Assembly: GCF_038396845.1 (NCBI RefSeq)
Contig: NZ_CP151587.1
Location: forward strand, 842,001-906,000
Reading direction: 5' to 3'
Length of the DNA stretch: 64,000 nt
Origin: Gymnodinialimonas sp. 57CJ19
GTDB lineage: Bacteria; Pseudomonadota; Alphaproteobacteria; Rhodobacterales; Rhodobacteraceae
Shown: piece after piece, positions 31,995 to 41,100 of the stretch
How the letters are laid out: each line of letters begins with the position of its first letter
Numbering within the stretch: the stretch's first letter is position 1
The notes under the pieces: generated by a model
Told to the model about the DNA's origin: nothing
Database searches by the model: none
Seen by the model: the letters and a program-made list of their open reading frames with translations, nothing else
Position numbers and translations under genes: made by a program

Positions 31995-33344
31995 ATGGGT
32001 GGTATTCCCCACGACCATTACGAACCAAAGTCTCGGCCAGAGAAGTGGCTTCACCGCCGCTTGCCCGTCGTTGCTTTGATGTACGACACATTGATGATCC
32101 CGACGCCGAAAAACCTCAACTGGATGTGGATTTTCGGCATCGTGCTGGTGTTCTGTCTGGTGATGCAGATCCTGACTGGTGTGCTGCTGGTCATGCACTA
32201 CACGCCCCACGTTGATCTGGCGTTCGCGTCGGTTGAACACATCATGCGCAACGTGAACGGCGGGTGGGCCATTCGCTACATCCACATGAACGGTGCATCG
32301 CTGTTCTTCGTGGCGGTTTACCTGCACATCTTCCGCGGCCTCTACTACGGTTCTTACAAGGCCCCGCGTGAGGTTACATGGATCATCGGCATGCTGATCT
32401 ACGTGCTGATGATGGGCACCGCGTTCATGGGCTACGTTCTTCCTTGGGGGCAGATGTCCTTCTGGGGCGCGACCGTGATTACCGGCCTCTTCGGCGCTAT
32501 CCCGTTCATCGGTGAAGGCATTCAGACCTGGCTTCTGGGCGGGCCCGCCGTGGACAACGCCACGCTGAACCGCTTCTTGTCGCTGCACTATCTGCTGCCG
32601 TTCCTGATCCTGGGCCTTGTGATCGTCCACGTCTGGGCCTTCCACACCACGGGCAACAACAACCCCACCGGTGTTGAAGTGCGTCGCACCTCGAAGAAAG
32701 AGGCCGAAGCGGACACGCTGCCGTTCTGGCCCTACTTCGTCATCAAGGATCTGTTCGCGCTTGCCGTGATCCTGGTAATCTTCTTTGCGGTCGTGGGTTT
32801 CATGCCAAACTATCTGGGCCACCCCGATAACTACATCGAGGCGAACCCGCTGGTGACCCCTGCACACATCGTTCCTGAATGGTACTTCCTGCCGTTCTAC
32901 GCGATCCTGCGGGCGTTTGACGGCGAAGTCTGGGTCGTGATCGCGGCGAACTTCCTGACCGGCGGTATCGTCGATGCGAAGTTCTTCGGCGTGATCGCCA
33001 TGTTCGGGGCGATCCTTGTGATGGCTCTGGCACCTTGGCTGGATACGTCCTCTGTTCGGTCGGGCCGCTATCGCCCGATGTTCAAGTGGTGGTTCTGGGT
33101 CTTTGCCTTCAACTTCATGGTTCTGATGTGGGTGGGCGCACGCCCGGCCGAGGGGATCTATCCCTACATCGCCCTGATCGCGTCGGCCTATTGGTTCGCA
33201 TACTTCCTCGTCATCCTGCCCCTGCTTGGCGTGATCGAGAAGCCGCTGCCACAGCCCGAGACGATCGAGGATGACTTCAACGAGCACTATGGCAAAGGCC
33301 ATGGCGCATCCGGTTCGACCTCCGCGTCGACCCCGGCTGAATGA
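31995..33344 (+). CDS. petB: Cytochrome b of complex III
   Basis: This 449-residue polytopic protein holds the two b hemes and the Qo/Qi sites. Visible marks are [20 protein letters not shown] with heme histidines in the second helix, the Qo-site stretch [37 protein letters not shown] with the second pair of histidines, and [14 protein letters not shown]. It follows petA by 14 bp and its end lies just before petC. Confidence 0.97.
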   Translation: MGGIPHDHYEPKSRPEKWLHRRLPVVALMYDTLMIPTPKNLNWMWIFGIVLVFCLVMQILTGVLLVMHYTPHVDLAFASVEHIMRNVNGGWAIRYIHMNGASLFFVAVYLHIFRGLYYGSYKAPREVTWIIGMLIYVLMMGTAFMGYVLPWGQMSFWGATVITGLFGAIPFIGEGIQTWLLGGPAVDNATLNRFLSLHYLLPFLILGLVIVHVWAFHTTGNNNPTGVEVRRTSKKEAEADTLPFWPYFVIKDLFALAVILVIFFAVVGFMPNYLGHPDNYIEANPLVTPAHIVPEWYFLPFYAILRAFDGEVWVVIAANFLTGGIVDAKFFGVIAMFGAILVMALAPWLDTSSVRSGRYRPMFKWWFWVFAFNFMVLMWVGARPAEGIYPYIALIASAYWFAYFLVILPLLGVIEKPLPQPETIEDDFNEHYGKGHGASGSTSASTPAE

Positions 33345-33358
33345 GAGAGGATCTGACA

Positions 33359-34156
33359 ATGCTCAGGAAACTTACAATCAGCGCCATCGCGGCTCTGTCC
33401 CTCTCCACCGGCGGCGCAATGGCGGCAGGTGGCGGTGGTCACGTTGAAAACTATGCGTTCTCGTTTGAAGGGCCCTTCGGCACCTTCGATCAGGACCAGC
33501 TTCAGCGCGGCCTTCAGGTCTACACGCAGGTTTGCGCGGGCTGCCACGGTCTCCAGTATATCCCTCTGCGGACGCTGGCAGATCACGGCGGCATCGGTTG
33601 GACCGAAGACGAAGTGCGTGCCTACATTGATGAAAACTTCATCGAGGTCTTCGACGACGATTTGCAGGACTGGCGTGCGGCAACCCCGAACGACAACTTC
33701 CCGGCAAATGACGGCGTTGGCGCCCCTGACCTGAGCCTGATGGCGAAGGCACGGGCTGGTTTCCATGGCCCCTACGGCCTTGGCATCAACCAGTTCATCT
33801 ACGGCATCGGCGGTCCTGAATACATCGCGTCGCTTCTGACCCACTACACCGGCGAAGAGCAGGAGCAGTTCGGCAGCATTCTTTATGAGAATGAGACGTT
33901 CGAGGGCGGCTACATCTCCATGGCGCCCCCGCTTTATGAGGATGCAGTGGAATATGCCGATGGCACCCCTGCAACGGTCGAGCAGATGGCAGAAGATGTG
34001 GCGGCGTTCCTGATGTGGACGGCGGAACCTCACCTGATGGCCCGTAAACAATTGGGCTTGGTGGCGTTCATCATTCTCGGCCTGTTCTCGGTCCTGCTGT
34101 ACCTGACCAACAAGCGCCTCTGGGCACCGGTCAAGGCGCGGGCGAAAGCCAGCTAA
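33359..34156 (+). CDS. petC: Cytochrome c1 of complex III
   Basis: This 265-residue protein has a signal peptide ([16 protein letters not shown]), the heme c motif VCAGCHGLQ near residue 57, the axial methionine in [10 protein letters not shown], and a C-terminal membrane anchor ([18 protein letters not shown]). ATG 33359, with GAGAGGA upstream, is preferred over the ATG at 33341 that overlaps petB. It receives electrons from the Rieske centre. A strong terminator follows at 34184. Confidence 0.96.
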   Translation: MLRKLTISAIAALSLSTGGAMAAGGGGHVENYAFSFEGPFGTFDQDQLQRGLQVYTQVCAGCHGLQYIPLRTLADHGGIGWTEDEVRAYIDENFIEVFDDDLQDWRAATPNDNFPANDGVGAPDLSLMAKARAGFHGPYGLGINQFIYGIGGPEYIASLLTHYTGEEQEQFGSILYENETFEGGYISMAPPLYEDAVEYADGTPATVEQMAEDVAAFLMWTAEPHLMARKQLGLVAFIILGLFSVLLYLTNKRLWAPVKARAKAS

Positions 34157-34183
34157 GACGCCTCGCGTCGATGAAAGATTGCA

Positions 34184-34206
34184 GCGCGCCCTTCGGGGCG
34201 CGTTTT
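34184..34206 (+). terminator. Intrinsic terminator of petABC
   Basis: A 7-bp GC stem (CGCGCCC / GGGCGCG) with a TTCG tetraloop is followed by TTTT. It lies 28 bp after the petC stop. Confidence 0.8.
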
Positions 34207-34267
34207 GGGTTTTGGGGAACCTGTCGGGCGGCCATGTGCCCGCCACCCGCTTGCCGCGCTACGCGCC

Positions 34268-34957
34268 CTACATCCAAGGATGCAGGGCCGGGGCCTTATC
34301 CGCGATCGCCTCGACCAGATCAGCGTTCAACGCCACTTCGCCCTCTTCCAGCAGCAGCACCCGGTCGCACAGGCGCTCCGCATCGCGCAAATCGTGTGTC
34401 GCCATCACCAGCGTTTGCCCGGTCTCGTCGCACAGGGTCCGCACCAGCCCCAACATCTCGCGCCGCAAGCCGGGGTCGAGGGCCGAAAACGGCTCATCCA
34501 GAAGCGCCACTGGCTTGTCGCGCAGAAGCATCCTCGCAAGGGCCACGCGGCTTTGTTGACCTCCGGACAATTCCGCAGGCATCCGCCCCGCCATCCCGTC
34601 CAGATCGACCTTCTTCAAGGCCCCCTCCACCCGCGCCTTGTCCGCCACGCTCAGGTTCAGGTTTGGGGCAATCCCAAGGGCGATGTTGTCGAAGGCGTTC
34701 AGATGCGGGAACAGATTGCCGTCCTGGAACAGGATCGACACGGGCCGATCCGCCACCGGCAACCTGGTCACGTCTTTGCCCCTCATCGTGACGCGCCCCT
34801 CATCGGGCCAAAGGAACCCCGACAATGTGAACAGCAGCGTGGACTTGCCGCTGCCCGACGCGCCCATCAAGGCGACCCGCGCCCCCTCGGGCACCGTAAG
34901 ATGCGCCGATAGCGTGAAGCTGCCCTGCCGCACGCGGATGTTCTCAAGATGCAGCAT
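34268..34957 (-). CDS. thiQ: Thiamine ABC transporter ATP-binding protein
   Basis: This 229-residue ATPase has Walker A MGASGSGKSTL near residue 32, the Q-loop FQDGNLFPHL, the ABC signature LSGGQQSRVALAR, Walker B VALLDEPFSALD and the switch histidine in MATHDLRDAE. ATG 34957 is preferred to an upstream TTG. It overlaps thiP by 14 bp. Together with ThiB and ThiP it imports thiamine or its phosphates across the inner membrane, and the operon is under a TPP riboswitch. Confidence 0.93.
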   Translation of the reverse strand: MLHLENIRVRQGSFTLSAHLTVPEGARVALMGASGSGKSTLLFTLSGFLWPDEGRVTMRGKDVTRLPVADRPVSILFQDGNLFPHLNAFDNIALGIAPNLNLSVADKARVEGALKKVDLDGMAGRMPAELSGGQQSRVALARMLLRDKPVALLDEPFSALDPGLRREMLGLVRTLCDETGQTLVMATHDLRDAERLCDRVLLLEEGEVALNADLVEAIADKAPALHPWM

Positions 34958-36509
34958 TGGCGCGACCCCCTTGGTCAAATAGCCAGAACATGCCCAGGGA
35001 CAGGGCCATCAACAGCACCGCCGCTCCCTGCGCGTCATTTGTGCGGTAGGACCCGAACAGGCGATACATCTCCAGCGGAAGCGTCTCCTGCCCTTGGGCC
35101 GAGAACAGGGCGATCACGCCCAGGTCCCCCATGGAGAACGCCGCCGCTAACCCCGCGCCAAAGCCCAAGGGGCGGCCCAGGCGGGGCAGGATCGCGTGGC
35201 GCAAGCGGGCCATGCCGCGCATCCCCAAAGCGTCGGCAAGGCGGCCCTGTGTGGCCTCGGCCTGTCTGGCGGCGGGGATCAGGGCCCGCAAAAGGAAAGG
35301 CAGCGCCACCAGCGCGTTCACAAGGCCCGTGATGGGCAGCGATAGCGTCACCGGGTTGGCGATGGGAAAGACGATCAGAAACAGGCCCGTTCCGATCACC
35401 AGGGGCGACACGGCGATGGACAGAAGGCCCACGCCCTCCAACCCCGCACGGGCGGCCTTGCCGGCGATCAACAGCGCGATGGGCAGGGCCAGCGTCACCG
35501 CCAGCGTGGTAGAGGCCAGTGCCAGCAGGACCGAGCGTAATGCCGCCTCCCACGTCGAGATTGGCAGGCCCGTGACCGCGCCGATGCCTTGCCCGGCGAC
35601 AGCGGCCAGCGGCAACAGAAGGAACGCGCCCGCAAGGATCAGCGCGGCGCCGTCGATGCCGCGCGATAACGGCCTGTCGCCGGGCCATGACAACGCCGGA
35701 CGATCCAGCCCGCCGCCGAATTCGGTGGCATTGGCGAAGCGCCACACAATCAACCCCGCGCCAACGCAGATGGCCACCTGGACCATCCCCAGAAGGGCCG
35801 CGCGGCCAAGATCGAAGTCGAACTGAAAGGCTTGGTAAATCGCCAACTCGATCGTGGTGGCGGCGGGGCCACCGCCAAGGATCAGGGCGACGGCGAAACT
35901 GGTGGTGCAGATCAGAAAAATCACCAAGGCCGCACCGGGTAGCGTGGCCCGTAACAGCGGCCAGCCGAAATGGCGGCGCATGTCCTGGGCGGTGAAGTTC
36001 AGCGAATGGGCCAGCCTGATCCGCTCTGCCGGGACCGCAAGCCACGCTTGCAGCAACAGCCGGGTTGCCAAAGGCAGGTTCAGGAACACATGGGCCATCA
36101 CCACGCCCACCATCCCGTAAATTTCAATCGTGCCCGCGCCGATGCCCTCCAGCGCGGCATTCAGCCAACCGGCCCGCCCGAAGATCGCCAGAAGCCCCAT
36201 GACGGCGACAATCACCGGCAGGATGAAAGGCGCCCCCATCAGCGAGATATACACGCCGCGCCCGTAGAATTTTCGCCGCGCCAAGGCCCGCGCCACGGGG
36301 ATTGCCGCGATGCAGGACACGAACGCCGACAGGGCCGCTTGCAGCAACGTGAACCGCACGGCTGCCCAATCGGCTGCACGCAGGTCCGTAAATCCCTCGG
36401 CCCGGAAGATCACCGCGCCGAGGGGGGCAAGAATTGCCAGGGCCACCAGCAGGGTAAAAACCCCGCCGATGGTCTGGATCAGCGTTACTGGCTGAGCGCG
36501 TTTTGCCAT
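34944..36509 (-). CDS. thiP: Thiamine ABC transporter permease
   Basis: This 521-residue protein is a fused two-domain permease with about twelve membrane helices. Each half has the binding-protein-dependent transport signature: the first near LAHSLNFTAQDMRRHFGWPL, the second near LADALGMRGMARLRHAILPR (EAA-loop type). ThiP proteins have this duplicated form. The start overlaps the end of thiB by 25 bp and the end overlaps thiQ. Confidence 0.93.
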   Translation of the reverse strand: MAKRAQPVTLIQTIGGVFTLLVALAILAPLGAVIFRAEGFTDLRAADWAAVRFTLLQAALSAFVSCIAAIPVARALARRKFYGRGVYISLMGAPFILPVIVAVMGLLAIFGRAGWLNAALEGIGAGTIEIYGMVGVVMAHVFLNLPLATRLLLQAWLAVPAERIRLAHSLNFTAQDMRRHFGWPLLRATLPGAALVIFLICTTSFAVALILGGGPAATTIELAIYQAFQFDFDLGRAALLGMVQVAICVGAGLIVWRFANATEFGGGLDRPALSWPGDRPLSRGIDGAALILAGAFLLLPLAAVAGQGIGAVTGLPISTWEAALRSVLLALASTTLAVTLALPIALLIAGKAARAGLEGVGLLSIAVSPLVIGTGLFLIVFPIANPVTLSLPITGLVNALVALPFLLRALIPAARQAEATQGRLADALGMRGMARLRHAILPRLGRPLGFGAGLAAAFSMGDLGVIALFSAQGQETLPLEMYRLFGSYRTNDAQGAAVLLMALSLGMFWLFDQGGRANAAS

Positions 36510-37480
36510 GTGGCCAATGCCTCATCCCGCACGGCTGCCGCCTCTGCCGCAGGGTAGATCAGCGCCGTTTCGGGCTGCGCCAATGTCTCGAAGCCGTCTG
36601 GAAGGCTCTCGGCGGGCATGGCGGCGGGATACATCCAGTTGGTTTCCGGGATGATCGCCTGAAACGCGGGCGACACCATGAAATCAAGGAACTGTTGCGC
36701 CAGCTCTGGGTTGTCGGCGGTCTGCAACACGCCACCCACTTCGATCTGCATGTAGTGGCCTTCGCTGAAGGTGGCAGAGGCGTAGCTGTCGTCCTCTTCC
36801 GCGATCAGATGGTAGGCAGGAGATGTCGTGTAAGACAGCACCATGTCCGCTTCGCCATCAAGGAACAGGCCGTAGGCCTCAGACCAGCCGGGGGTTACGG
36901 TGACGACATTGTCAGCCAGCGCTTCCCAGATCGCGGGGGCGTCGTCGCCATAGGCGTTCTGGACCCACATCAACAGGCCAAGACCGGGGGTCGAGGACCG
37001 AGGATCCTGAATCACGACAGAGGTCTCGGAGGCAGCAAGCGCTTCGAAGCTGCCGGGCACGTTTTCCATGCTCGCGCGGTGGACGAAGGCGAAATAGCCC
37101 CAATCAAACGGCAGGAAGTGCGGGTCATCCCAAGCCACGGGCAGGGTCAGCCCTTCGGCGGTGATACCGTGCTCTGCCATCAGGCCCGCTTCAACCGCGG
37201 CGGCCGTCAGGTTGGTGTCCAGTCCAAGGACCACGTCCGCATCGGATCGTTCGCCCTCAAGGCGCAGACGCGCCAGCAGGGCCGCGCCGTCGCCAGTGGC
37301 GGTGAACTGCAAATCGCAGTTGCAGATTTCCTCAAACGCGACCTCCACACCGGGGCCGGGGCCCCAATCGGACGCGAAGCTGTCATAGGTGTAGACCGTC
37401 AAGACGGGCTCTTGCGCAAAGGCAGCCCCCGTCACAAGGGTCAGACCCGCAGCGATGATGGTGGTGTTGGTGAGAGTCAT
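36485..37480 (-). CDS. thiB: Thiamine-binding periplasmic protein
   Basis: This 331-residue protein has a clear signal peptide ending at AAFAQEP and the ThiB marks TVYTYDSFASDWGPG, GLDTNLTAA, LPFDWGYFAFVHR, IQDPRSSTPGLGLLMW and SYTTSPAYH, the last two lining the ligand site. It collects thiamine in the periplasm for ThiP/ThiQ. It is the first gene of the operon, 58 bp after the TPP riboswitch core. Confidence 0.95.
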   Translation of the reverse strand: MTLTNTTIIAAGLTLVTGAAFAQEPVLTVYTYDSFASDWGPGPGVEVAFEEICNCDLQFTATGDGAALLARLRLEGERSDADVVLGLDTNLTAAAVEAGLMAEHGITAEGLTLPVAWDDPHFLPFDWGYFAFVHRASMENVPGSFEALAASETSVVIQDPRSSTPGLGLLMWVQNAYGDDAPAIWEALADNVVTVTPGWSEAYGLFLDGEADMVLSYTTSPAYHLIAEEDDSYASATFSEGHYMQIEVGGVLQTADNPELAQQFLDFMVSPAFQAIIPETNWMYPAAMPAESLPDGFETLAQPETALIYPAAEAAAVRDEALATWQNALSQ

Positions 37481-37537
37481 GGCTCACGCCTCCAAAGCTA
37501 GGGGCGAAGTGAAGTCCGGGCGCTCAAGCCGCGATAA

Positions 37538-37652
37538 CCTTCCCTCCGCCGGTGTTAACCGGTTCAGGTTCAACGGGTCAGCTTTCGCAATCTCAGGCCA
37601 GCATTTCGTCAGATACTCAATATCATCCGATACACGGGCCCCCCCGAGGTGC
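37538..37652 (-). promoter_or_regulatory. TPP riboswitch (THI element)
   Basis: On the minus strand the conserved elements appear in order: a GGGGGGCCC start near 37645, GCCTGAGAT near 37596, ACCCGTTGAACCTGA, a variable CCGGTTAACACCGG hairpin, and GGAGGGAAGG near 37540. Binding of thiamine pyrophosphate should shut down thiBPQ. The exact 5' boundary is approximate. Confidence 0.92.
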
Positions 37653-37726
37653 CTACAGACCTAGGTTAAAGCGCGCGGGTCGGCAAGCGACTTGGCAAAA
37701 GCGCCTCGCGGGGCTAATCGGGGCCT

Positions 37727-38839
37727 ATGAGCATGAATTCTTTCGGTCACCTTTTCCGCGTCACCACTTGGGGCGAAAGCCACGGTCCAGCCTTGGGGGC
37801 GACAGTCGATGGCTGCCCTCCGGGGATTGCTGTCGATGCTGCCGCCATTCAGCACTGGCTGGACCGCCGCAAACCGGGCCAGAACAAATACACCACCCAA
37901 CGGCGCGAAGCCGATGAGGTAGAGATCCTGTCCGGCGTGTATGAGGGCCACACCACCGGCACGCCGATCCAGTTGATGATCCGCAACACCGACCAACGGT
38001 CGAAGGATTATGGCGACATCGCTGAAAAGTTCCGCCCCGGTCACGCCGACATTACCTATTGGCAGAAGTACGGCATCCGCGATCCCCGTGGCGGCGGCCG
38101 CTCCAGCGCGCGGGAAACCGCGGCGCGGGTGGCAGCGGGCGGCATCGCCCGTCTGGCGCTAGAGGCGCTGGCGCCTGACCTGCGGATGACCGGCTATATG
38201 GTCCAGATGGGCCCCCACGCCATTGACCGCGCCGCCCTCGATCTTGCTCAGGTCGAGCAGAACCCGTTCTGGGTGCCCGACGCCAAAGCCGCCGAAGAGT
38301 GGGCCGACTATCTGGATGGCCTGCGCAAATCCGGCGACAGCGTCGGCGCGGTGATCGAGGTTCGGGCCAGCGGTCTTCCTGCCGGGCTTGGCGCGCCGAT
38401 CTATGCCAAGTTGGACACCGATCTTGCCGCCGCGATGATGTCGATCAACGCCGTGAAGGGCGTGGAGATCGGCGATGGCATGGCCGCCGCTGCCCTGACC
38501 GGGTCCGCCAATGCCGATGAGATTCACATGGGCGCCGATGGCCCCGAATATTCCAGCAACCACGCGGGCGGCATCCTTGGTGGTATTTCCACGGGCCAGG
38601 ACGTGATCGTGCGGTTTGCGGTAAAGCCCACGTCCTCGATCCTCACGCCCCGTGCGACGATCACCAAGGCAGGAGAGCCTGCCGAGATCATCACCAAAGG
38701 CCGTCACGACCCCTGCGTGGGTATCCGCGCCGTGCCGGTCGGAGAGGCGATGATGGCCTGCGTCCTACTGGACCACATTATGCTTCAACGAGGGCAAATT
38801 GGTGGCAACGTGGGCGAGACCCGGGGCAAAATCGGGTAA
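37727..38839 (+). CDS. aroC: Chorismate synthase
   Basis: This 370-residue FMN-dependent enzyme makes chorismate from EPSP, the last step of the shikimate pathway. All three signatures are seen: [18 protein letters not shown] at the start, the [20 protein letters not shown] region near residue 123, and the C-terminal [17 protein letters not shown]. It is divergent from the thiamine operon. It is full length with a good start. Confidence 0.97.
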   Translation: MSMNSFGHLFRVTTWGESHGPALGATVDGCPPGIAVDAAAIQHWLDRRKPGQNKYTTQRREADEVEILSGVYEGHTTGTPIQLMIRNTDQRSKDYGDIAEKFRPGHADITYWQKYGIRDPRGGGRSSARETAARVAAGGIARLALEALAPDLRMTGYMVQMGPHAIDRAALDLAQVEQNPFWVPDAKAAEEWADYLDGLRKSGDSVGAVIEVRASGLPAGLGAPIYAKLDTDLAAAMMSINAVKGVEIGDGMAAAALTGSANADEIHMGADGPEYSSNHAGGILGGISTGQDVIVRFAVKPTSSILTPRATITKAGEPAEIITKGRHDPCVGIRAVPVGEAMMACVLLDHIMLQRGQIGGNVGETRGKIG

Positions 38840-39001
38840 GATTTCGTTAAGTTATATAGTGTTATTGATCCAATCCTTGGCTGTTTAGGGCTTTGGTGCC
38901 AACACCGGAACAATGTGGCAAAACCGTCCCGAATGGGCCATGTTTTTGCCACATTTGGCGAAAAATAAGGCGGTTCTGGGGACTTAAGAATTGGATGTCT
39001 G

Positions 39002-39709
39002 ATGGGGCAGAATGCTCACAGCAGTAAGTCGCATCGCGGCTATGTAACGATTGATTGGTTTGTTCTGACGGTGGCCTGTGTCGCGCTGTTGTTTTTGTTG
39101 GGGACATTACTGCGCACCACCGTCGATGCCGACGACATCAACTCGGGCAGTTTCAACCAACTTGCGGGGCAAGATACGCTTCTGGCGTATCAGGATTTCA
39201 ACTTCGGCGCTCCGGGGTGGAGCCCTGCTGAAACCAGCGATCGTCTGCCGGGCCTTGGCCCGGTTCTTGGCCCTTTCTCTGACACGGCTGTGCAACGCTC
39301 TTTCGTGATGCACACGGATGCGACCACGGCGCAGATCACCTTTGACATCCATCTGATCGGTGGCTGGGCGGGGCAGGGCGGCGTCCATATCTCGCTTGGC
39401 GAAGAGCAGGTGTTGACGATCAATGTCCCCGAGGGTGCGAGCCTTGGGGATGTTACCTTCCAAACCGCCGAAACGGACTCGGTCAACATCGCTGTGCGAA
39501 GCGATCTGATCCAGCCCCGTCCGTCTGAACCGGCCCTTCCCGAAACAGCAGAGGCTTTCGCCAGCTTGCGGGTACGGATGACCTTGGCCGATCCGGCGGA
39601 AACCCTGGTCCTGCGCCTGAACGCGGATGTCGACGGCGACGGGGCACTGTGGTCGTTGGATAACCTGACGGTGGTGGCCACCAGCGGGGATGGGGCGACG
39701 CAGCCCTGA
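39002..39709 (+). CDS. Membrane-anchored extracytoplasmic protein of unknown function
   Basis: This 235-residue protein has a short cytoplasmic lead, one membrane helix (IDWFVLTVACVALLFLLGTL), and an exported domain of beta-rich sequence (DTLLAYQDFNFGAPGW; AQITFDIHLIGGWAGQGGVH; DVDGDGALWSLDNLTVVA). The last stretch resembles lectin-like jelly-roll ends. The N-terminal signal looks pilin-like (RGYVTIDWFVLTVACVALL), but the usual Glu at position 5 is absent. No family is recognised. Confidence 0.7.
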   Translation: MGQNAHSSKSHRGYVTIDWFVLTVACVALLFLLGTLLRTTVDADDINSGSFNQLAGQDTLLAYQDFNFGAPGWSPAETSDRLPGLGPVLGPFSDTAVQRSFVMHTDATTAQITFDIHLIGGWAGQGGVHISLGEEQVLTINVPEGASLGDVTFQTAETDSVNIAVRSDLIQPRPSEPALPETAEAFASLRVRMTLADPAETLVLRLNADVDGDGALWSLDNLTVVATSGDGATQP

Positions 39710-39730
39710 CCGGGGCGCGGCTGGGGCGGC

Positions 39731-40600
39731 TCAGCTTTTGATCCGGGATCGTTGCACCGCCAAGATGCCCCCCGCGATGATGGCCACGCCAAGGGCGTCG
39801 GTCCAGCTCAGGCGCTCGGACAGGAACACGAAGGCAATGGCAACGCCGAAGACGGGGTTTAAAAAGTGATACGTCGCCGCCCGCGTCGCGCCGATCCGCC
39901 CTACCAGAAGGAACCAGATCAGTGTCGCCGCAAGGCCGGGCATCAGCGTGGTATAGACGAAGGCAAGGATGAAGGGTTGGGTCCATTCCACCGCCAACGT
40001 CTCGAACGCCATGGCGGGCAAAAGCAACGCTGCTGAGCCCACAATCATCTGCAACCCCACGATCATCAGCAGATTGCCCCCATCGGACGAGGCGCTTTTG
40101 ACCGTCAGCGTTGCCGCCGCCAGCGCCACAGCGCCGATCAGGCACAGGGCAATGCCAAAGGGGTCCGCGCCGCCGCCAAAGCGTTGCGCCATGATAATGG
40201 CAACCCCGGCAAAGCCTGCCACCATCCCAAGGATACCCATGGCGGGCAGCCGTTCCTTGAAGATCGTCCAGTTTGCGAGCGCCACCAACAACGGCATGGT
40301 GGAGGCGATGATCGCCGCAAGGGACGCCTCAATCGTCTGCATGGCGACGAAGTTCAGCCCCAGATAGATCGCATTCTGGCACAGGCCAAAGATGATGACC
40401 GCCCGCCATTGGTTGCGGGTCAGGTTGAAGCGTTGTCCCAAGGCAAACGCAATGCCGACGCCGATGATGCCGGAAATCAGGAACCGCGCGGAAAGCGAAT
40501 AAAGCGGCGGCGCGGCCTCTACGATGATGCGGGCCGAGGTGAAAGCCGACGACCAGATCAGGGCGAATGTCAGCCCCATGATTACCGCGCGCACGTCCAT
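39731..40600 (-). CDS. DMT-superfamily EamA exporter
   Basis: This 289-residue protein has ten membrane helices in two EamA repeats (LTFALIWSSAFTSARIIVEA start; second repeat GIALCLIGAVALAAATLTVK onward). FVFLSERLSWTDALGVAIIA marks the C-terminus. Members export amino acids or metabolites; the substrate here is unknown. ATG 40600 is chosen because AAGGGA lies 7 nt upstream. Confidence 0.9.
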   Translation of the reverse strand: MDVRAVIMGLTFALIWSSAFTSARIIVEAAPPLYSLSARFLISGIIGVGIAFALGQRFNLTRNQWRAVIIFGLCQNAIYLGLNFVAMQTIEASLAAIIASTMPLLVALANWTIFKERLPAMGILGMVAGFAGVAIIMAQRFGGGADPFGIALCLIGAVALAAATLTVKSASSDGGNLLMIVGLQMIVGSAALLLPAMAFETLAVEWTQPFILAFVYTTLMPGLAATLIWFLLVGRIGATRAATYHFLNPVFGVAIAFVFLSERLSWTDALGVAIIAGGILAVQRSRIKS

Positions 40601-40617
40601 CGAGTGTCCCTTCAACG

Positions 40618-40649
40618 AAAAAGGGCCGCACCCTTCGGCGCGACCCTTT
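40618..40649 (-). terminator. Intrinsic terminator downstream of the HU gene
   Basis: On the minus strand AAAGGG then CGC pairs with GCG and CCCTTT around a loop, followed by TT; one mismatch is present in the stem. It lies 25 bp after the HU stop, just upstream of the DMT gene start. Confidence 0.7.
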
Positions 40650-40673
40650 CATGTCTTTTCGTGGACAGCAATA

Positions 40674-40964
40674 TTAGCCGTTCACGGAATCCTTGAGTGC
40701 CTTGGCGATGGTGACTTTCACCTGCTTGTCGGCCTCTTTTTTGATCTGCTCGCCCGTGGCGGGGTTGCGAACCATACGCTCTGGACGCTCGCGGCAGTAT
40801 ACTTTGCCGATGCCAGGAAGGGTCACGGCGCCGCCGTTTGCCACTTCTTTGGTGACCACGGACGTTACTGCGTCGAGTGCTGCACCAGCGGCTTTCTTGT
40901 CGCCGCCCATTTCCTCGGCCAGTGCGGCAACGAGTTGTGTCTTAGTCATGGGTTTAGTTGCCAT
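40674..40964 (-). CDS. hup: HU-family DNA-binding protein
   Basis: This 96-residue histone-like protein has the HU fold: MTKTQLVAALAEEMGGDKKA helices, VTLPGIGKVYCRERPERMVR, and the DNA-binding arm with RNPATGEQIK. It compacts and bends DNA as a dimer. The arm motif RNPxTGE is intact. A cysteine in the body (VYCRE) is unusual but not diagnostic. It has its own terminator and a perfect inverted repeat upstream. Confidence 0.95.
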   Translation of the reverse strand: MATKPMTKTQLVAALAEEMGGDKKAAGAALDAVTSVVTKEVANGGAVTLPGIGKVYCRERPERMVRNPATGEQIKKEADKQVKVTIAKALKDSVNG

Positions 40965-41052
40965 GTGCTTATTCTCCTGCTGTCTATCCCCCGAGCCCTA
41001 GGGCCGGTTGGCGCGAAACTAACCGTATTTTGCGGGGCCATACAACGGAGCA

Positions 41053-41081
41053 AACCCATGTTTTGTTGAAAAACATGGGTT
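41053..41081. promoter_or_regulatory. 12-bp perfect inverted repeat between amn and hup
   Basis: AACCCATGTTTT and AAAACATGGGTT flank a 5-nt loop. It lies after the amn stop and about 90 bp upstream of the HU start on the same strand. Without a strong U-run on the minus strand it may be either an amn terminator of weak type or a regulatory site for hup. Confidence 0.45.
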
Positions 41082-41100
41082 AAAGTGAGTTTTTCTTTGG

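Noticed and set aside
31977..33359. 460-codon open frame antisense to petB
   Set aside because: The product is very rich in His, Asp and Gln, with no domain. It is the codon shadow of a membrane protein gene.
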